DNA from: Paenibacillus cymbidii
Lineage (GTDB): Bacteria > Bacillota > Bacilli > Paenibacillales > NBRC-103111
Assembly: GCF_004764705.1 (NCBI RefSeq)
Contig: NZ_SHLX01000027.1
Span: 59,805-123,804, forward strand
DNA: 64,000 nt
Direction of reading: 5' to 3'
In this document: positions 16,785 through 25,397 of the stretch, piece by piece
Position numbering within the stretch: position 1 is the stretch's first letter
Layout: each line of letters begins with the position of its first letter
Translations under genes and position numbers: made by a program
The notes under the pieces: model-generated
Database searches by the model: none
Seen by the model: the letters and a program-made list of their open reading frames with translations, nothing else
What the model was told of the DNA's origin: nothing

Positions 16785-18179
16785 TTACGAAGCCGCCTTC
16801 TGCTGCTCCATGACCTGGCGGTGCGATGGCAGCCACGCCATGACGAACAAATTGACGATCGCCACCGCAAACATGATCACAAAAATCGCATGCATGCCCG
16901 CCGCCAGCCCCGCGTTTTCACCCGTCACCGCGTAATGGTTGAACACCGTGCCGAACACCGCGATGCCGACCGTCTGACCGAGCGAACGCATCAGCGAGTT
17001 GGTCGACGTGGCCACGCCGCGCATTTGCCAGCCGACGGCCGACTGGATCAGCACGGTTGCCGGCGTCGTGATGAAGCCCATGCCGAAGCCGACGACGATC
17101 AGAATGCCGACCAGATACCAGTACGGCGACGACAGCTCTACCGCCATCAGCCAGGCGCAACCGGCGACGACGACACACGAGCCGATGACGACGGTCGCCT
17201 TGGTGCCCATCCGGTACATCCACCGGCCGGCAATGTTGGCCGCGAGCGGCCAAGCGAGCGTCATCGGCATCGTCGTCAGCCCCGAGCTTGTCGCCGAATG
17301 GCCAAGCAGCGACTGGATCCAGATCGGCGGATAAATCGTCATCCCCGCTGTCACGGCAAACGACAGAAAACCGCCGATATTGGAGACGTTCATGATCCGC
17401 AGCCGGAAGAGCGATAACGGGATCATCGGCTCCTGCGCGCGTTTCTCGATCCAGTAGAAAGCGATCAGGAACACCGCGGTCGCCGCGAACAAGCCGACAA
17501 TGGTCGCCGAGCCCCAGGCGTACTTCTCGCCGCCGTTCACCAGCGCGAACAGCAGCGCCGTAATCGCGACGGAGAACGCGGCGGCGCCCGCGTAGTCGAT
17601 GCGCTTCCGCTTCTTCTCGAACCGTTCGTGCAGGAACAGGAACACCAGCAGGAACGAAACGATGCCGATCGGGATGTTCATGTAGAAAATCCAGCGCCAC
17701 GTCACATAGTCGACGAAATAGCCGCCGACAAGCGGGCCGAGCAAACCGGCGATCGACCAGACGGACGCGAACACGCCTTGCATGCGCGCCCGCTGCTCGC
17801 CCGGGTACATGTCGCCGACGATCGTGAACACGACGGGGTTGAGCGCGCCGGCGCCGATGCCCTGCACCGCGCGGAATACGATCAGCGCCACCATCGACGT
17901 TGCGGCGCCGCACAGCACGGAGCCGAGGACGAACAGCGCAAGCCCGATGGCGAAAACGATGCGCCGGCCGAACAAGTCGGTCAGCTTGCCGAAGACCGGC
18001 GTCGCCACGCAAGTCGTCAGCGTATAGATCGAGAACACCCAACTGATCAGGCTGAGACCGCCGAGTTCCTTCGTAATATGCGGCAGGGCGGTGCTGACGA
18101 CCGTCACGTCAAGCGCGCCGATGAACATCGCCGCCATAAGCCCGGCGGAGACGATGCCGCGTTTCGTAGTCTTTGCCAT
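16785..18179 (-). CDS. MFS transporter, DHA2 (EmrB-like) drug exporter
   Basis: 464 residues, compatible with 14 membrane helices. Motifs: the N-terminal GALDVTVVSTALPHI (motif D1 of DHA2 exporters), GKLTDLFGRR (motif A) and RAVQGIGAGALNP (motif C-like). These proteins export toxic organic compounds using the proton gradient. The frame is open to 18227; the ATG at 18179 preceded by AGAAGG gives the usual exporter N-terminus. It has a near-consensus promoter at 18240-18268 and no adjacent regulator gene. Confidence 0.92.
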   Translation of the reverse strand: MAKTTKRGIVSAGLMAAMFIGALDVTVVSTALPHITKELGGLSLISWVFSIYTLTTCVATPVFGKLTDLFGRRIVFAIGLALFVLGSVLCGAATSMVALIVFRAVQGIGAGALNPVVFTIVGDMYPGEQRARMQGVFASVWSIAGLLGPLVGGYFVDYVTWRWIFYMNIPIGIVSFLLVFLFLHERFEKKRKRIDYAGAAAFSVAITALLFALVNGGEKYAWGSATIVGLFAATAVFLIAFYWIEKRAQEPMIPLSLFRLRIMNVSNIGGFLSFAVTAGMTIYPPIWIQSLLGHSATSSGLTTMPMTLAWPLAANIAGRWMYRMGTKATVVIGSCVVVAGCAWLMAVELSSPYWYLVGILIVVGFGMGFITTPATVLIQSAVGWQMRGVATSTNSLMRSLGQTVGIAVFGTVFNHYAVTGENAGLAAGMHAIFVIMFAVAIVNLFVMAWLPSHRQVMEQQKAAS

Positions 18180-18239
18180 GAAGCGGGAGCCTTCTTTCCA
18201 CTGGATAATATACTTCCTATACAACAATGTTTATTTTCT

Positions 18240-18268
18240 ATTATCCGAAGGGAACGGACGTTTGTCAA
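18240..18268 (-). promoter_or_regulatory. Sigma-A promoter of the DHA2 exporter gene
   Basis: Minus strand TTGACA (18263-18268), 17-bp spacer, GATAAT (18240-18245). Confidence 0.8.
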
Positions 18269-18402
18269 TCGATTTATACAACCGCCTTTCTGGACCAAAG
18301 TCGAGCGCGGTTTCATCCCGCGGCCCGATTATGCGGCAGGATCCGCTCCCTATAATGAGGGTGTAAAAGCTGACGGCCGTACGCCGTGCGGAAAGACAGG
18401 GG

Positions 18403-18543
18403 ATGCGTCATGACGGAGGCGTTTGGATGGACCATTGCCACAACCTGTACCACGCTTCCGTCGGGATGATGATGCATCTGGGTTACGAAGGCGTCACGTC
18501 GCCATTTTCGGTCGGTCGGGCCACCGGCAACCACCCGGAGTGA
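18403..18543 (+). pseudogene. 3' remnant of a multicopper oxidase gene
   Basis: The frame reads ...GGVWMDHCHNLYHASVGMMM, then HLGYEGVTSPFSVGRATGNHPE and stop. WMDHCHN with the spaced YH and GMMMHL is the C-terminal type-1/trinuclear copper-binding block (HCHxxxHxxxGM) of multicopper oxidases. In frame only about 12 more codons lie upstream before a stop at 18364, so the first ~400 residues of a normal oxidase are missing. No ribosome site suits a 46-residue product. Read as a decayed or deletion-truncated gene beside the MFS promoter. Confidence 0.75.
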
Positions 18544-18572
18544 GAAACGCCGTTTCCCTCTTATTCTAGCTG

Positions 18573-18581
18573 CATATTCTA
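18573..18581 (+). promoter_or_regulatory. Candidate sporulation-type -10 (CATANNNTA) before the glycosyltransferase pair
   Basis: CATATTCTA fits the sigma-E/sigma-K -10 consensus CATANNNTA, 41 bases before the TTG start at 18622. No convincing -35 was found, so this is tentative. Confidence 0.3.
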
Positions 18582-18621
18582 TGATGAGACGCTTCCCTAT
18601 TCCCGGTAGGAGTTGATTCCA

Positions 18622-19329
18622 TTGGGGGTTTCCATCATTGCATGCACGAACCGGCCCGGATTTATCCGCAACCTCTTTGCGAACTATAGCAGACAGCGCT
18701 ATGCCGCCAAAGAACTGATCGTCATTGTCAACAATGACAGTGCTTCCTTGCAGCCTTACCGGAGGCTGGCAGCCACACACAAGCAGGCGCGCGTCTACCG
18801 CGTGCCGGCGAAATTTTCGCTGGGCGCCTGCTTGAATTTCGCCGTCGCGAGATCGAGATACCCTTACATCGCCAAGTTTGACGACGACGACTATTATGCT
18901 CCTTATTACTTGACCGACTGTCTATCGGCATTCAAACGGACCGGCGCCGATATTGTCGGCAAACGGACGCACTTTATGTATTTGCAAGGCTCCCGAAAGC
19001 TGCTGCTTCGTTTCCCGCATTACGAACACCGCTACGTCGACGTGCTTCCCGGCGCGACGCTCGTCGTCAAGCGGCACGTATTCCGGCTCGTGAAGTTCCC
19101 GAACCGGAGCGTGGGCGAAGACGATCTGTTCTGCAAGCGGAGCAAGGCGAAAGGATTTCGCATCTACTCGGCCGGCCGCCACAATTTCGTCGCCATGCGC
19201 AGGAAAAACTCGCGCAACCATACCTGGATCATCAGCGACAAAACGTTGATCGCCCATCACAAGACGATTGGCCGCATACGGAATGTCAATCGTTACGTGC
19301 AGCGGAAACCTGGGCGAACCGGGCCATGA
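18622..19329 (+). CDS. Family 2-like glycosyltransferase (first of a tandem pair)
   Basis: 235 residues. GT-A fold features: start VSIIACTNRPGFIRNLFANY, sugar-nucleotide segment KELIVIVNND and the metal-binding acidic run AKFDDDDYYAPYYL. No membrane helix, so probably cytoplasmic. The frame opens at the TTG at 18613, which is too close to TAGGAG; the TTG at 18622 is better spaced. Its stop overlaps the next gene by 4 bp. The downstream protein shares nearly the same motifs (KFDDDDYYAP, ADIVGKR.HFMYL), so the pair arose by tandem duplication. Acceptor and donor are unknown; small GTs of this kind in spore formers are often linked to spore or surface glycans. Confidence 0.85.
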   Translation: MGVSIIACTNRPGFIRNLFANYSRQRYAAKELIVIVNNDSASLQPYRRLAATHKQARVYRVPAKFSLGACLNFAVARSRYPYIAKFDDDDYYAPYYLTDCLSAFKRTGADIVGKRTHFMYLQGSRKLLLRFPHYEHRYVDVLPGATLVVKRHVFRLVKFPNRSVGEDDLFCKRSKAKGFRIYSAGRHNFVAMRRKNSRNHTWIISDKTLIAHHKTIGRIRNVNRYVQRKPGRTGP

Positions 19330-20051
19330 CGAGCGTGCGCGCAACCGGATCCGGACACGGCATTTCGATCGTGACTTGTACGAAACGGACGAACTGCATG
19401 AACAATCTTTTCCGCAATTACGCTCGCCAAACATACCGGCACAAAGAGCTGATCGTCATTTTGAACGATCCGGACATGGAACTGCGCACCTACGAGCGAG
19501 CGGCCAAGCGCTATCGAAACGTGCGCATCGTCCGCCTGCCGAAGGCGACGCTCGGCCGCTGTCTGAACCTGGGCGTCCGGCTGTCGCGCTACGGCTGCGT
19601 CGCCAAGTTTGACGACGACGATTATTATGCGCCCCGCTACTTGGCCGATTGCATGCGCACGATGCGGCGGACGAAGGCCGATATTGTCGGCAAACGCGCT
19701 CATTTTATGTATCTCGAGGGCAGCAAGCTGCTTCTCCTGCGCTATTCCGATCGGGAGAATCGTTATGGAGGCCTTGTCCAGGGAGCCACGCTGCTGGCCA
19801 AGCGCCACGTGCTCCGCAAGGTCGCTTTCCCCGACAAAACCCGCGGCGAATGCGTTGCCTTCTGCAGGAACGCCGCTGCGCGGGGCTTTACGATTTATTC
19901 GGCCAATCGCTATCACTTCGCCGCCGTTCGCAGAAAACAGTCCCGCGGCCATACCTGGATTGTCAGCGACCAAAAGCTTCTTTCGCAAAACAAAGTGAAA
20001 GTGTGGAAGGTAAGGAACTTCAGGCGTTTCGTCAGCCGGGGGAAGGATTAG
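19326..20051 (+). CDS. Family 2-like glycosyltransferase (second of a tandem pair)
   Basis: 241 residues. It is a paralogue of the preceding gene: GISIVTCTKRTNCMNNLFRN, KELIVILNDPD, AKFDDDDYYAPRYL and KADIVGKRAHFMYLEGS align one to one. One difference is GECVAFCRNA where the first copy has GEDDLFCKRS, which replaces an acidic pair near the predicted acceptor site; the copies may therefore differ in activity or specificity. It is translationally coupled to the first copy by an ATGA overlap. No terminator is evident before the TPP riboswitch. Confidence 0.85.
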   Translation: MTSVRATGSGHGISIVTCTKRTNCMNNLFRNYARQTYRHKELIVILNDPDMELRTYERAAKRYRNVRIVRLPKATLGRCLNLGVRLSRYGCVAKFDDDDYYAPRYLADCMRTMRRTKADIVGKRAHFMYLEGSKLLLLRYSDRENRYGGLVQGATLLAKRHVLRKVAFPDKTRGECVAFCRNAAARGFTIYSANRYHFAAVRRKQSRGHTWIVSDQKLLSQNKVKVWKVRNFRRFVSRGKD

Positions 20052-20130
20052 CAAAGGGGAGAGCGCATCTGCCCCCGCCCGGTCGCTCTCGTTGAATTTT
20101 CGCCCCGGCTGTAATATACTTATCGCAACC

Positions 20131-20223
20131 GAATAGCCCGGGAGCTTGCGGATGCAGGCTGAGAGTACGACTACCCCGTCGTAGACCGTGAGAACCTGTT
20201 GGATAATGCCAGCGCAGGGAACC
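20131..20223 (+). promoter_or_regulatory. TPP riboswitch (THI element)
   Basis: Conserved blocks in order: AGCCCGGGAGC, AGGCTGAGA, GAGAACCTG and GGATAATGCCAGCGCAGGGA, as in thiamine-pyrophosphate aptamers. It precedes thiM and a terminator (20248-20285), so TPP binding should end transcription early. Confidence 0.93.
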
Positions 20224-20247
20224 CGCTTATATACGAACGCATATATC

Positions 20248-20285
20248 AAGCGCCAGGCTTGCATCCGCAGGCCCGGCGCTTTTCT
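20248..20285 (+). terminator. Riboswitch-controlled terminator before thiM
   Basis: Stem AGCGCC/GGCGCT (20249-20254 with 20275-20280) extended by GGC/GCC inside, then TTTTC. The loop region CTTGCATCCGCAGGC is complementary to the aptamer segment 20144-20160, giving a 17-pair alternative structure. Confidence 0.8.
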
Positions 20286-20312
20286 ATTGGTAGAATAGGA
20301 GGGACTGATCCC

Positions 20313-21122
20313 GTGAATCTGCAAACAATCGCGAATGTGCTGGACAATGTGCGCCGGACCAATCCGCTCGTGCACAGCATGACCAATGTGGTCGTGACCA
20401 ATTTTACCGCCAATGGCCTGCTCGCCCTGGGCGCGTCGCCGATCATGGCGTACGCCAAAGAAGAAGTGGCCGACATCGCGCGCATTTCCGGCGCGGTCGT
20501 GCTCAACATCGGCACGCTGAACGAAACGGAAGTGGCGGCGATGAAGCTGGCGGGCGCCGCGGCGAACGCGCATGGCGTGCCGGTCGTGCTCGACCCGGTA
20601 GGCGCGGGCGCTACCGCATACCGGACGGACGTGTCCCGCGCGCTGATGAGCGAGCTGGCGGTGTCCATTCTGCGCGGCAACGCAGCCGAAGTGGCCAACG
20701 TGGTCGGGCAAGCGTGGCAAATCAAAGGCGTCGACGCCGGCGAAAGCGCGGGCGGCAGCGTCGTCGAGCTGGCGCAGGAAGCGGCCCGCCGCCTGAATAC
20801 GGTGGCGGTCGTGACCGGCAAGGACGACATCGTGTCCGACGGCGCGCGCACGTTCGTCGTGCGGGGCGGCGACGCGATTCTGACCCGCGTGACGGGCACC
20901 GGCTGTTTGCTCACGTCGGTCATCGGCGCCTTCGCCGCCGTCGAGCCGGACCGCACGTTCGCCGCCGTGGCCGCCCTCGTCGTTTACAGCGTTGCCGCGG
21001 AAATCGCCGCCGCGCGGACGAAGGAGCAAGGGCCGGGCAGCTTCCAGATCGAATTCCTGAATCAACTGGCGCTCGTCTCGCCGGCAGACGTGCTGCGTCT
21101 GGGGAAAGTGGAGCAGCTGTAA
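20313..21122 (+). CDS. thiM: Hydroxyethylthiazole kinase
   Basis: 269 residues, full length. It phosphorylates 4-methyl-5-(2-hydroxyethyl)thiazole for thiamine salvage. Motifs: NPLVHSMTNVVVTNFTANG at the N-terminus, VLDPVGAGAT, GNAAEV, VVTGKDD and the catalytic-cysteine loop RVTGTGCLLT. The frame is open through the riboswitch to 20199, but AGGAGG before the GTG at 20313 fixes the start. It is controlled by the TPP riboswitch. No thiE or thiD follows, so it is a single-gene salvage unit here. Confidence 0.96.
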   Translation: MNLQTIANVLDNVRRTNPLVHSMTNVVVTNFTANGLLALGASPIMAYAKEEVADIARISGAVVLNIGTLNETEVAAMKLAGAAANAHGVPVVLDPVGAGATAYRTDVSRALMSELAVSILRGNAAEVANVVGQAWQIKGVDAGESAGGSVVELAQEAARRLNTVAVVTGKDDIVSDGARTFVVRGGDAILTRVTGTGCLLTSVIGAFAAVEPDRTFAAVAALVVYSVAAEIAAARTKEQGPGSFQIEFLNQLALVSPADVLRLGKVEQL

Positions 21123-21209
21123 GCCTGGTTCCGGTGCACAATCGCACTCCGCGCTGGTATACTGACGATAACGGGGTAACCGATCGGTGGCGGAGAGCCA
21201 GCCCATCCG

Positions 21210-21400
21210 AATAGGCAATCAAAAATGGCCTATTGGCCCGATTTTCCGCCTTGCAGCACAAATAGCCAGTGAATTCACTGGCTATTTGCATCATACCGTC
21301 CCCAATTCAGGCCATCCCCCCAAAATAACCAGTGAAATCGCTGGCTATTTTGCGGCGCGCCCCTCTTTTTGACCCAATAGGCAATAAAACATGGCTTATT
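21210..21400. repeat. A-B-B-A four-palindrome element, copy 1
   Basis: Palindromes at 21210-21234 (A), 21259-21288 (B, perfect 30-bp palindrome), 21321-21352 (B) and 21376-21400 (A). Centres are 51.5, 63 and 51.5 bp apart. A arms are of type AATARGCCAT with a 5-base loop, B arms AAATARCCAGTGA with a 0-2 base loop. It lies between thiM and the next plus-strand gene and fills most of this 356-bp gap; nothing else was seen there. Confidence 0.9.
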
Positions 21401-21478
21401 CGCCGCCGCCGTCGAACCTTGCGGGGGCTCCGCAAAAGCGGAATCAGTTCTTTACAACCGGGAAAGGGCGGGATCGCC

Positions 21479-21979
21479 ATGCATCGTCCGACGTCGAAGC
21501 AAACGAAGCTGCAGCTGGAGCGGGAAGCGGTGCGTTTGTTTGTCTCCATTCACAACCGGACCAGCGGCAACCCGCTGCGGCTGCTTTACCAGCAGGATAA
21601 GCCGGATGCCGTGCTGATGGACAGCCGCGGATGCAAGCTCGGGCTGGAAATTACCCATTTGTTTTACGACCAGGAGGAGGCGCGGCAGCAGTTTCTGCAC
21701 CAGCACCGCTCCTTCGTTTGCATCGAATCGTTTGCGCACCTGGTGGAGGAGCTGAACCAACTGCTCGCCCGCAAGGAAGCAAAAAGCCGGGGCTACAACC
21801 ACGAGTACCCGCTGGCGCTGCTCATCCGCAACCTGTCGCTCAACTTCGGCTGGAACGACTTCGACAGCGCCTGGGATGCGATCAAAGCGCCTTCGGAAGC
21901 GTTCACCGACATCTGGTTTCTCGCCCGCGATTCCCCCGGTTCGCCCGAGTGGTACCTCAAGTCGTTGAAGTCCTCATAG
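21479..21979 (+). CDS. Hypothetical protein, possible nuclease-like fold
   Basis: 166 residues, family not recognised. The N-terminus is charged and helical (SKQTKLQLEREAVRLFVSIH). A segment PDAVLMDSRGCKLGLEITHLF has the spacing of a PD-(D/E)xK core (D...E-x-T), with Thr in place of the usual Lys; this is a pattern impression only. A tryptophan-rich C-terminal half (NFGWNDFDSAWDA, DIWFLAR) follows. The start is the ATG at 21479, preceded by AAAGGGCGGGA, not the longer open frame running back into the repeat element. It stands alone between a repeat and a convergent gene. Confidence 0.7.
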   Translation: MHRPTSKQTKLQLEREAVRLFVSIHNRTSGNPLRLLYQQDKPDAVLMDSRGCKLGLEITHLFYDQEEARQQFLHQHRSFVCIESFAHLVEELNQLLARKEAKSRGYNHEYPLALLIRNLSLNFGWNDFDSAWDAIKAPSEAFTDIWFLARDSPGSPEWYLKSLKSS

Positions 21980-22037
21980 CGTTCAACCGCAGCCGGACCG
22001 GGTTGGGTTTGGTTTGGTTGCTTCGATGAAGTTCTGC

Positions 22038-22919
22038 TCACTTCCGCTCATAGCTGACAAATGCCAACTGCTCGCTTCCCGGCGACCACGAATTCACATT
22101 GATCGTCCCTTGTCCGCCGAACAGCTTCGCCAGCGTGCGCCAGGCGCCGCCGGCGCTGGACATGATCCGGAGCTCCACCTCTTTGTTCGGCGGATGGTCG
22201 CCCGGAGCGACATCCCCCTTGCGGTACGCCAAATACGCCACCTGTTCGCCGTCCGGCGATACGTGCGGAAACCAGCTGTTGCTGCTTTCGTCCGCCGTCA
22301 TCTGCGTCGGTTCGCTGCCGTCGGCGTTCATCCGCCACACCTGCATCAGCCCCGAGCGCACGGAATTGAACCAGATGTGCCGGCCATCCGGCGAATACTC
22401 CGGCCCGTCGTCCAGTCCCGGCGTGTCCGTCAATTGCGTTTCCTCGCCGCCCGCCGCCGGAATCGTATAAATGTCGTACTGGCCGTTCCGTTCGGCGCAA
22501 TACGCCAGCGTGCCGCCGTCGGGCGACCAGCCGTGCAGGTAGCTCGGCGCCATGGCGGTAATCAGCGTCGGATGGCCGCCCGTCAGCGGCAAGGTGTAAA
22601 TGCGGGACAACCCGTCTTCGGCGGTATTGTGGCTGACGGCGAGCCGGGTATTGTCGGGAGACAGCACGTGGTCGTTGTTGCAGCGGTCGGCGTAGCCCGT
22701 ATCGATGGCGCGGCTCTCTCGCGTCGCCAGATCGAAGGCATAAATGCGGCCCATACTGTTGTACACGAGCCGCTTGCCGTCTTGCGTCCAGTTCGGCGCT
22801 TCGATGAGCGTGTCGAACCGGGCCAGCACCGTGCGTTCGCCCGTCCGCGCGTCCACGGTTTCCAGCAAGCTGCGCACGCCGCGGTCGTGCAGCGCGCGTT
22901 TTTCTTTCCGCGTATTCAT
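22038..22919 (-). CDS. TolB/PD40-type beta-propeller protein
   Basis: 293 residues made of WD40-like PD40 repeats: APNWTQDGKRLVY, DHVLSPDNTRLAV, LHGWSPDGGTLAY, GPEYSPDGRHIWF, FPHVSPDGEQVAY and SWSPGSEQLAF, about six blades. No signal peptide is seen, so it is probably cytosolic. Proteins of this type in Bacillota are annotated as TolB-like or biopolymer-transport proteins, without a proven role. GGGAGGG precedes the ATG at 22919; the frame continues to 23036 but without a ribosome site. It lies 52 bp after the MFS gene and may share its transcript. Confidence 0.85.
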   Translation of the reverse strand: MNTRKEKRALHDRGVRSLLETVDARTGERTVLARFDTLIEAPNWTQDGKRLVYNSMGRIYAFDLATRESRAIDTGYADRCNNDHVLSPDNTRLAVSHNTAEDGLSRIYTLPLTGGHPTLITAMAPSYLHGWSPDGGTLAYCAERNGQYDIYTIPAAGGEETQLTDTPGLDDGPEYSPDGRHIWFNSVRSGLMQVWRMNADGSEPTQMTADESSNSWFPHVSPDGEQVAYLAYRKGDVAPGDHPPNKEVELRIMSSAGGAWRTLAKLFGGQGTINVNSWSPGSEQLAFVSYERK

Positions 22920-22971
22920 GTCTTGGACCCTCCCGGTAAAATAATGCCCGCCGCCGGCCGATGCATCCGGC

Positions 22972-24183
22972 TTACGATAACGATCGCATGCGCCGGAGCG
23001 ACGGAAACAGCGCCATCCAGAGCGCCGCAACGGCAAGCGTGCCGATGCCGCCGACGAATGCGGCCGGCGAGGCGCCGATCAAGCCGGCCAACGTGCCCGA
23101 TTCGAACTCGCCGAGTTGGTTCGACGTGCCGATGAACAGCGAGTTGACCGCATTAACCCGGCCGCGCATCTCGTCCGGCGTTCGCAGCTGCACGAGCGAG
23201 GAACGGATCACGACGCTGACTACGTCGGACGCTCCGATCAGCAGCAGCGCCAGCAGCGAAACCGGCAGGCTTTTTGAAACGGCGAACAGCATCGTCGCCA
23301 GACCGAACACGCCGAGGGCCGCGAACAGCACGTACCCGACCGCGCGGCGGAACGGATAACGGGCGATCGCGATCGACATCAGCAGCGCGCCTACGGCCGG
23401 CGCCGTGCGCATCAGCCCGAGCCCCCACGCCCCCGTATGCAAAATGTCCTCCGCAAAAATCGGCAGCAGCGCCGTCGCCCCGCCGAGCAGCACGGCGAAC
23501 AGATCGAGCGAGATCGTGCCGAGAATGACGGGCTGGCGCCAGACGAATTCCAGCCCCGAAAAGACGGAGCGCAGCGTGGTCGGCACCACCTTGCGCACGA
23601 TGGGCGCCATGCGGATGGCAAACGTAAGCACGCCTGCCGTCAGCAGCGCCAGGACGGCCGCCGAGTAGGCATAGGCCGGCCCGGCCGAAATCAGCAGGCC
23701 GCCGAGCGCCGGGCCGAGAATTTGCGCCGTTTGGCCGGCGGAGGTGCTCCACGAGATTGCTTGCTGCAGCAGCGCCTTCGGCATGAGCTGGGGCAGCAGC
23801 GCCGAGGAGGAAGGCCCTTCGAAGGCGCGGCAGGCTCCGAGGATGGCGGCGGCCGCCAGAATCGACTCGCGGCCGAGCCAGCCGCCAAGGCTGCCGAACA
23901 GCAGCAGCGCAGCGATGCCGCTTTCGATGATCATGCACCAGGCGACGATCAGACGGCGGTCGAACCGGTCGGCGACGTGGCCGACGACGAACGTCAGCAG
24001 CACCATCGGCAGAAACTGCGCGAGGCCGACCAGGCCGAGGCTGAACGCGTCGCGGGTCAGGTCGTACATTTGCCAGCCGATCGCCACGGCGAGCATCTGG
24101 AAGGAAGTCGAGGAAAGTACGCGCGATACCCAATAATGTTTGTAATAAGGCTGTCCGAGCACGGAGTCGGGGGAAATCTGCAT
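22972..24183 (-). CDS. MFS transporter, EntS/enterobactin-exporter-like
   Basis: 403 residues, 12 predicted helices. The N-terminal half has FLPMVLLTFVVGHVADRFDRR (motif A) and the partner half RSSLVQLRTPDEMRGRVNAV, typical of the MFS_3/EntS group that exports siderophores or drugs. Start at the ATG at 24183 with AAAGGA upstream. Probably an operon with the propeller gene downstream. The substrate is unknown. Confidence 0.88.
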   Translation of the reverse strand: MQISPDSVLGQPYYKHYWVSRVLSSTSFQMLAVAIGWQMYDLTRDAFSLGLVGLAQFLPMVLLTFVVGHVADRFDRRLIVAWCMIIESGIAALLLFGSLGGWLGRESILAAAAILGACRAFEGPSSSALLPQLMPKALLQQAISWSTSAGQTAQILGPALGGLLISAGPAYAYSAAVLALLTAGVLTFAIRMAPIVRKVVPTTLRSVFSGLEFVWRQPVILGTISLDLFAVLLGGATALLPIFAEDILHTGAWGLGLMRTAPAVGALLMSIAIARYPFRRAVGYVLFAALGVFGLATMLFAVSKSLPVSLLALLLIGASDVVSVVIRSSLVQLRTPDEMRGRVNAVNSLFIGTSNQLGEFESGTLAGLIGASPAAFVGGIGTLAVAALWMALFPSLRRMRSLS

Positions 24184-24410
24184 GGCCGGGAGCGTCCTTT
24201 CTGCGAGCGAGTGCCGCCGATGCCGCGATGGATGCCGCACCGCGCGGCTGTGGCCGGGTGCTTCTTCTTTCCCATTCTTGCGCTTGCGGCCGATTCTGTC
24301 AATTCGACTTCAACATGCGCACCGCCTCGCACAACCGAAACGCAAACGCACCCCGTTCCCCCTCGCTCCAAAACACTTCAGCCAAACGCCGCGCCTTGTT
24401 CCAGGCGGCA

Positions 24411-25355
24411 TCACGAATAGCGCGCCGCCAGCTCAGCCAGCCGCTTGCGGATGGCGAGCCGCAGCTCTTCCGGCTCCTCCAGCTCGGCTTCGTCCCCCAG
24501 CCCGATAAAGAAGTCGGCGTAGAACGCGATGTCCGTCCGGCTCACCTCCCGGTCGATCGCGCCGCTCCCGTCCTCCTTCACCTGCAGCATCGGCGCCAGC
24601 CACAGCTCCGCTTCGCAGCGCTGCACGCCGATCCGGCCCAGCTTCGCCCGCAGGCGGATCGAATCGGCCGGGGCCACGTCCGGCTGCCGGCCGAGCCGCG
24701 CGTCGCCCGGCTCGAGCGGCTCCGTGCCGGACTCGTCCCAGGCCGCCTCCCGAATCCGGTCGCACCGGAAAACGCGAAGGCCCTGGCGCAAAAAACAATA
24801 CGCCGTGCAATACCAGTAGCCGTTATGCGCGTACAAACGAACCGGCTGGATGCGGCGGCAACCGGCTTCTTCGTCCTTCGCCTCGTAGCGGATGACGAGC
24901 ACCCGGTGTTGGATGGCCGCATCCAACAGCAAGGAGAGGCCCGGCGATTCGCCGCGGCGGGCCGGCGCCACAAAATCGACGCGGTCCTTCATCCGGTCGA
25001 TGCGATCGCGGATGTCGCCGGACATATGCAAATAAAACTTCTTCAGCGCCGACGCGGACTCCGCCTCGAACGGCAGCGAAGCGTAATGCCGCAGCGCATG
25101 CACGGCAAAAAACATCGCCGCCGCCTCCCCTTCCGTAAACGCGATCGGCGGCAGCACCCGCTCCCTCACGACCTGATAGCCCCCGTGCGGACCGACTTCG
25201 GAGTACAGCGGCACCCCAAGCTCGCTCAGTTCCTGCAAATCCCGCAGGATCGTCCGTTTCGACACCCCGAATTCGTCGGCAAGCTCCTGCACCTTAAACC
25301 GCCTCATCCGGTTGACGGTCATCATCAGCTCCATCAATCGCTTCGATTTGGACAC
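24411..25355 (-). CDS. WYL-domain transcriptional regulator (YafY/DeoR type)
   Basis: 314 residues. The N-terminal HTH (MELMMTVNRMRRFKVQELAD, FGVSKRTILRDLQELSELGV) is followed by a WYL ligand-sensing domain (LVIRYEAKDEEAGCRRIQPV, LYAHNGYWYCTAYC, FRCDRI) and a C-terminal WCX region. AAAGGAG lies 2 bases before an ATG at 25361 but 8 before the GTG at 25355, which is chosen; the resulting start MSKSKRLMELMMTVN is typical of the family. Divergent from an MFS gene with a shared palindromic operator (25399-25419), so it probably represses that exporter and itself. Confidence 0.92.
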   Translation of the reverse strand: MSKSKRLMELMMTVNRMRRFKVQELADEFGVSKRTILRDLQELSELGVPLYSEVGPHGGYQVVRERVLPPIAFTEGEAAAMFFAVHALRHYASLPFEAESASALKKFYLHMSGDIRDRIDRMKDRVDFVAPARRGESPGLSLLLDAAIQHRVLVIRYEAKDEEAGCRRIQPVRLYAHNGYWYCTAYCFLRQGLRVFRCDRIREAAWDESGTEPLEPGDARLGRQPDVAPADSIRLRAKLGRIGVQRCEAELWLAPMLQVKEDGSGAIDREVSRTDIAFYADFFIGLGDEAELEEPEELRLAIRKRLAELAARYS

Positions 25356-25397
25356 CCGCATCGCTCCTTTTGCCCTTGTAACGCCGCAAGTTTTTAA

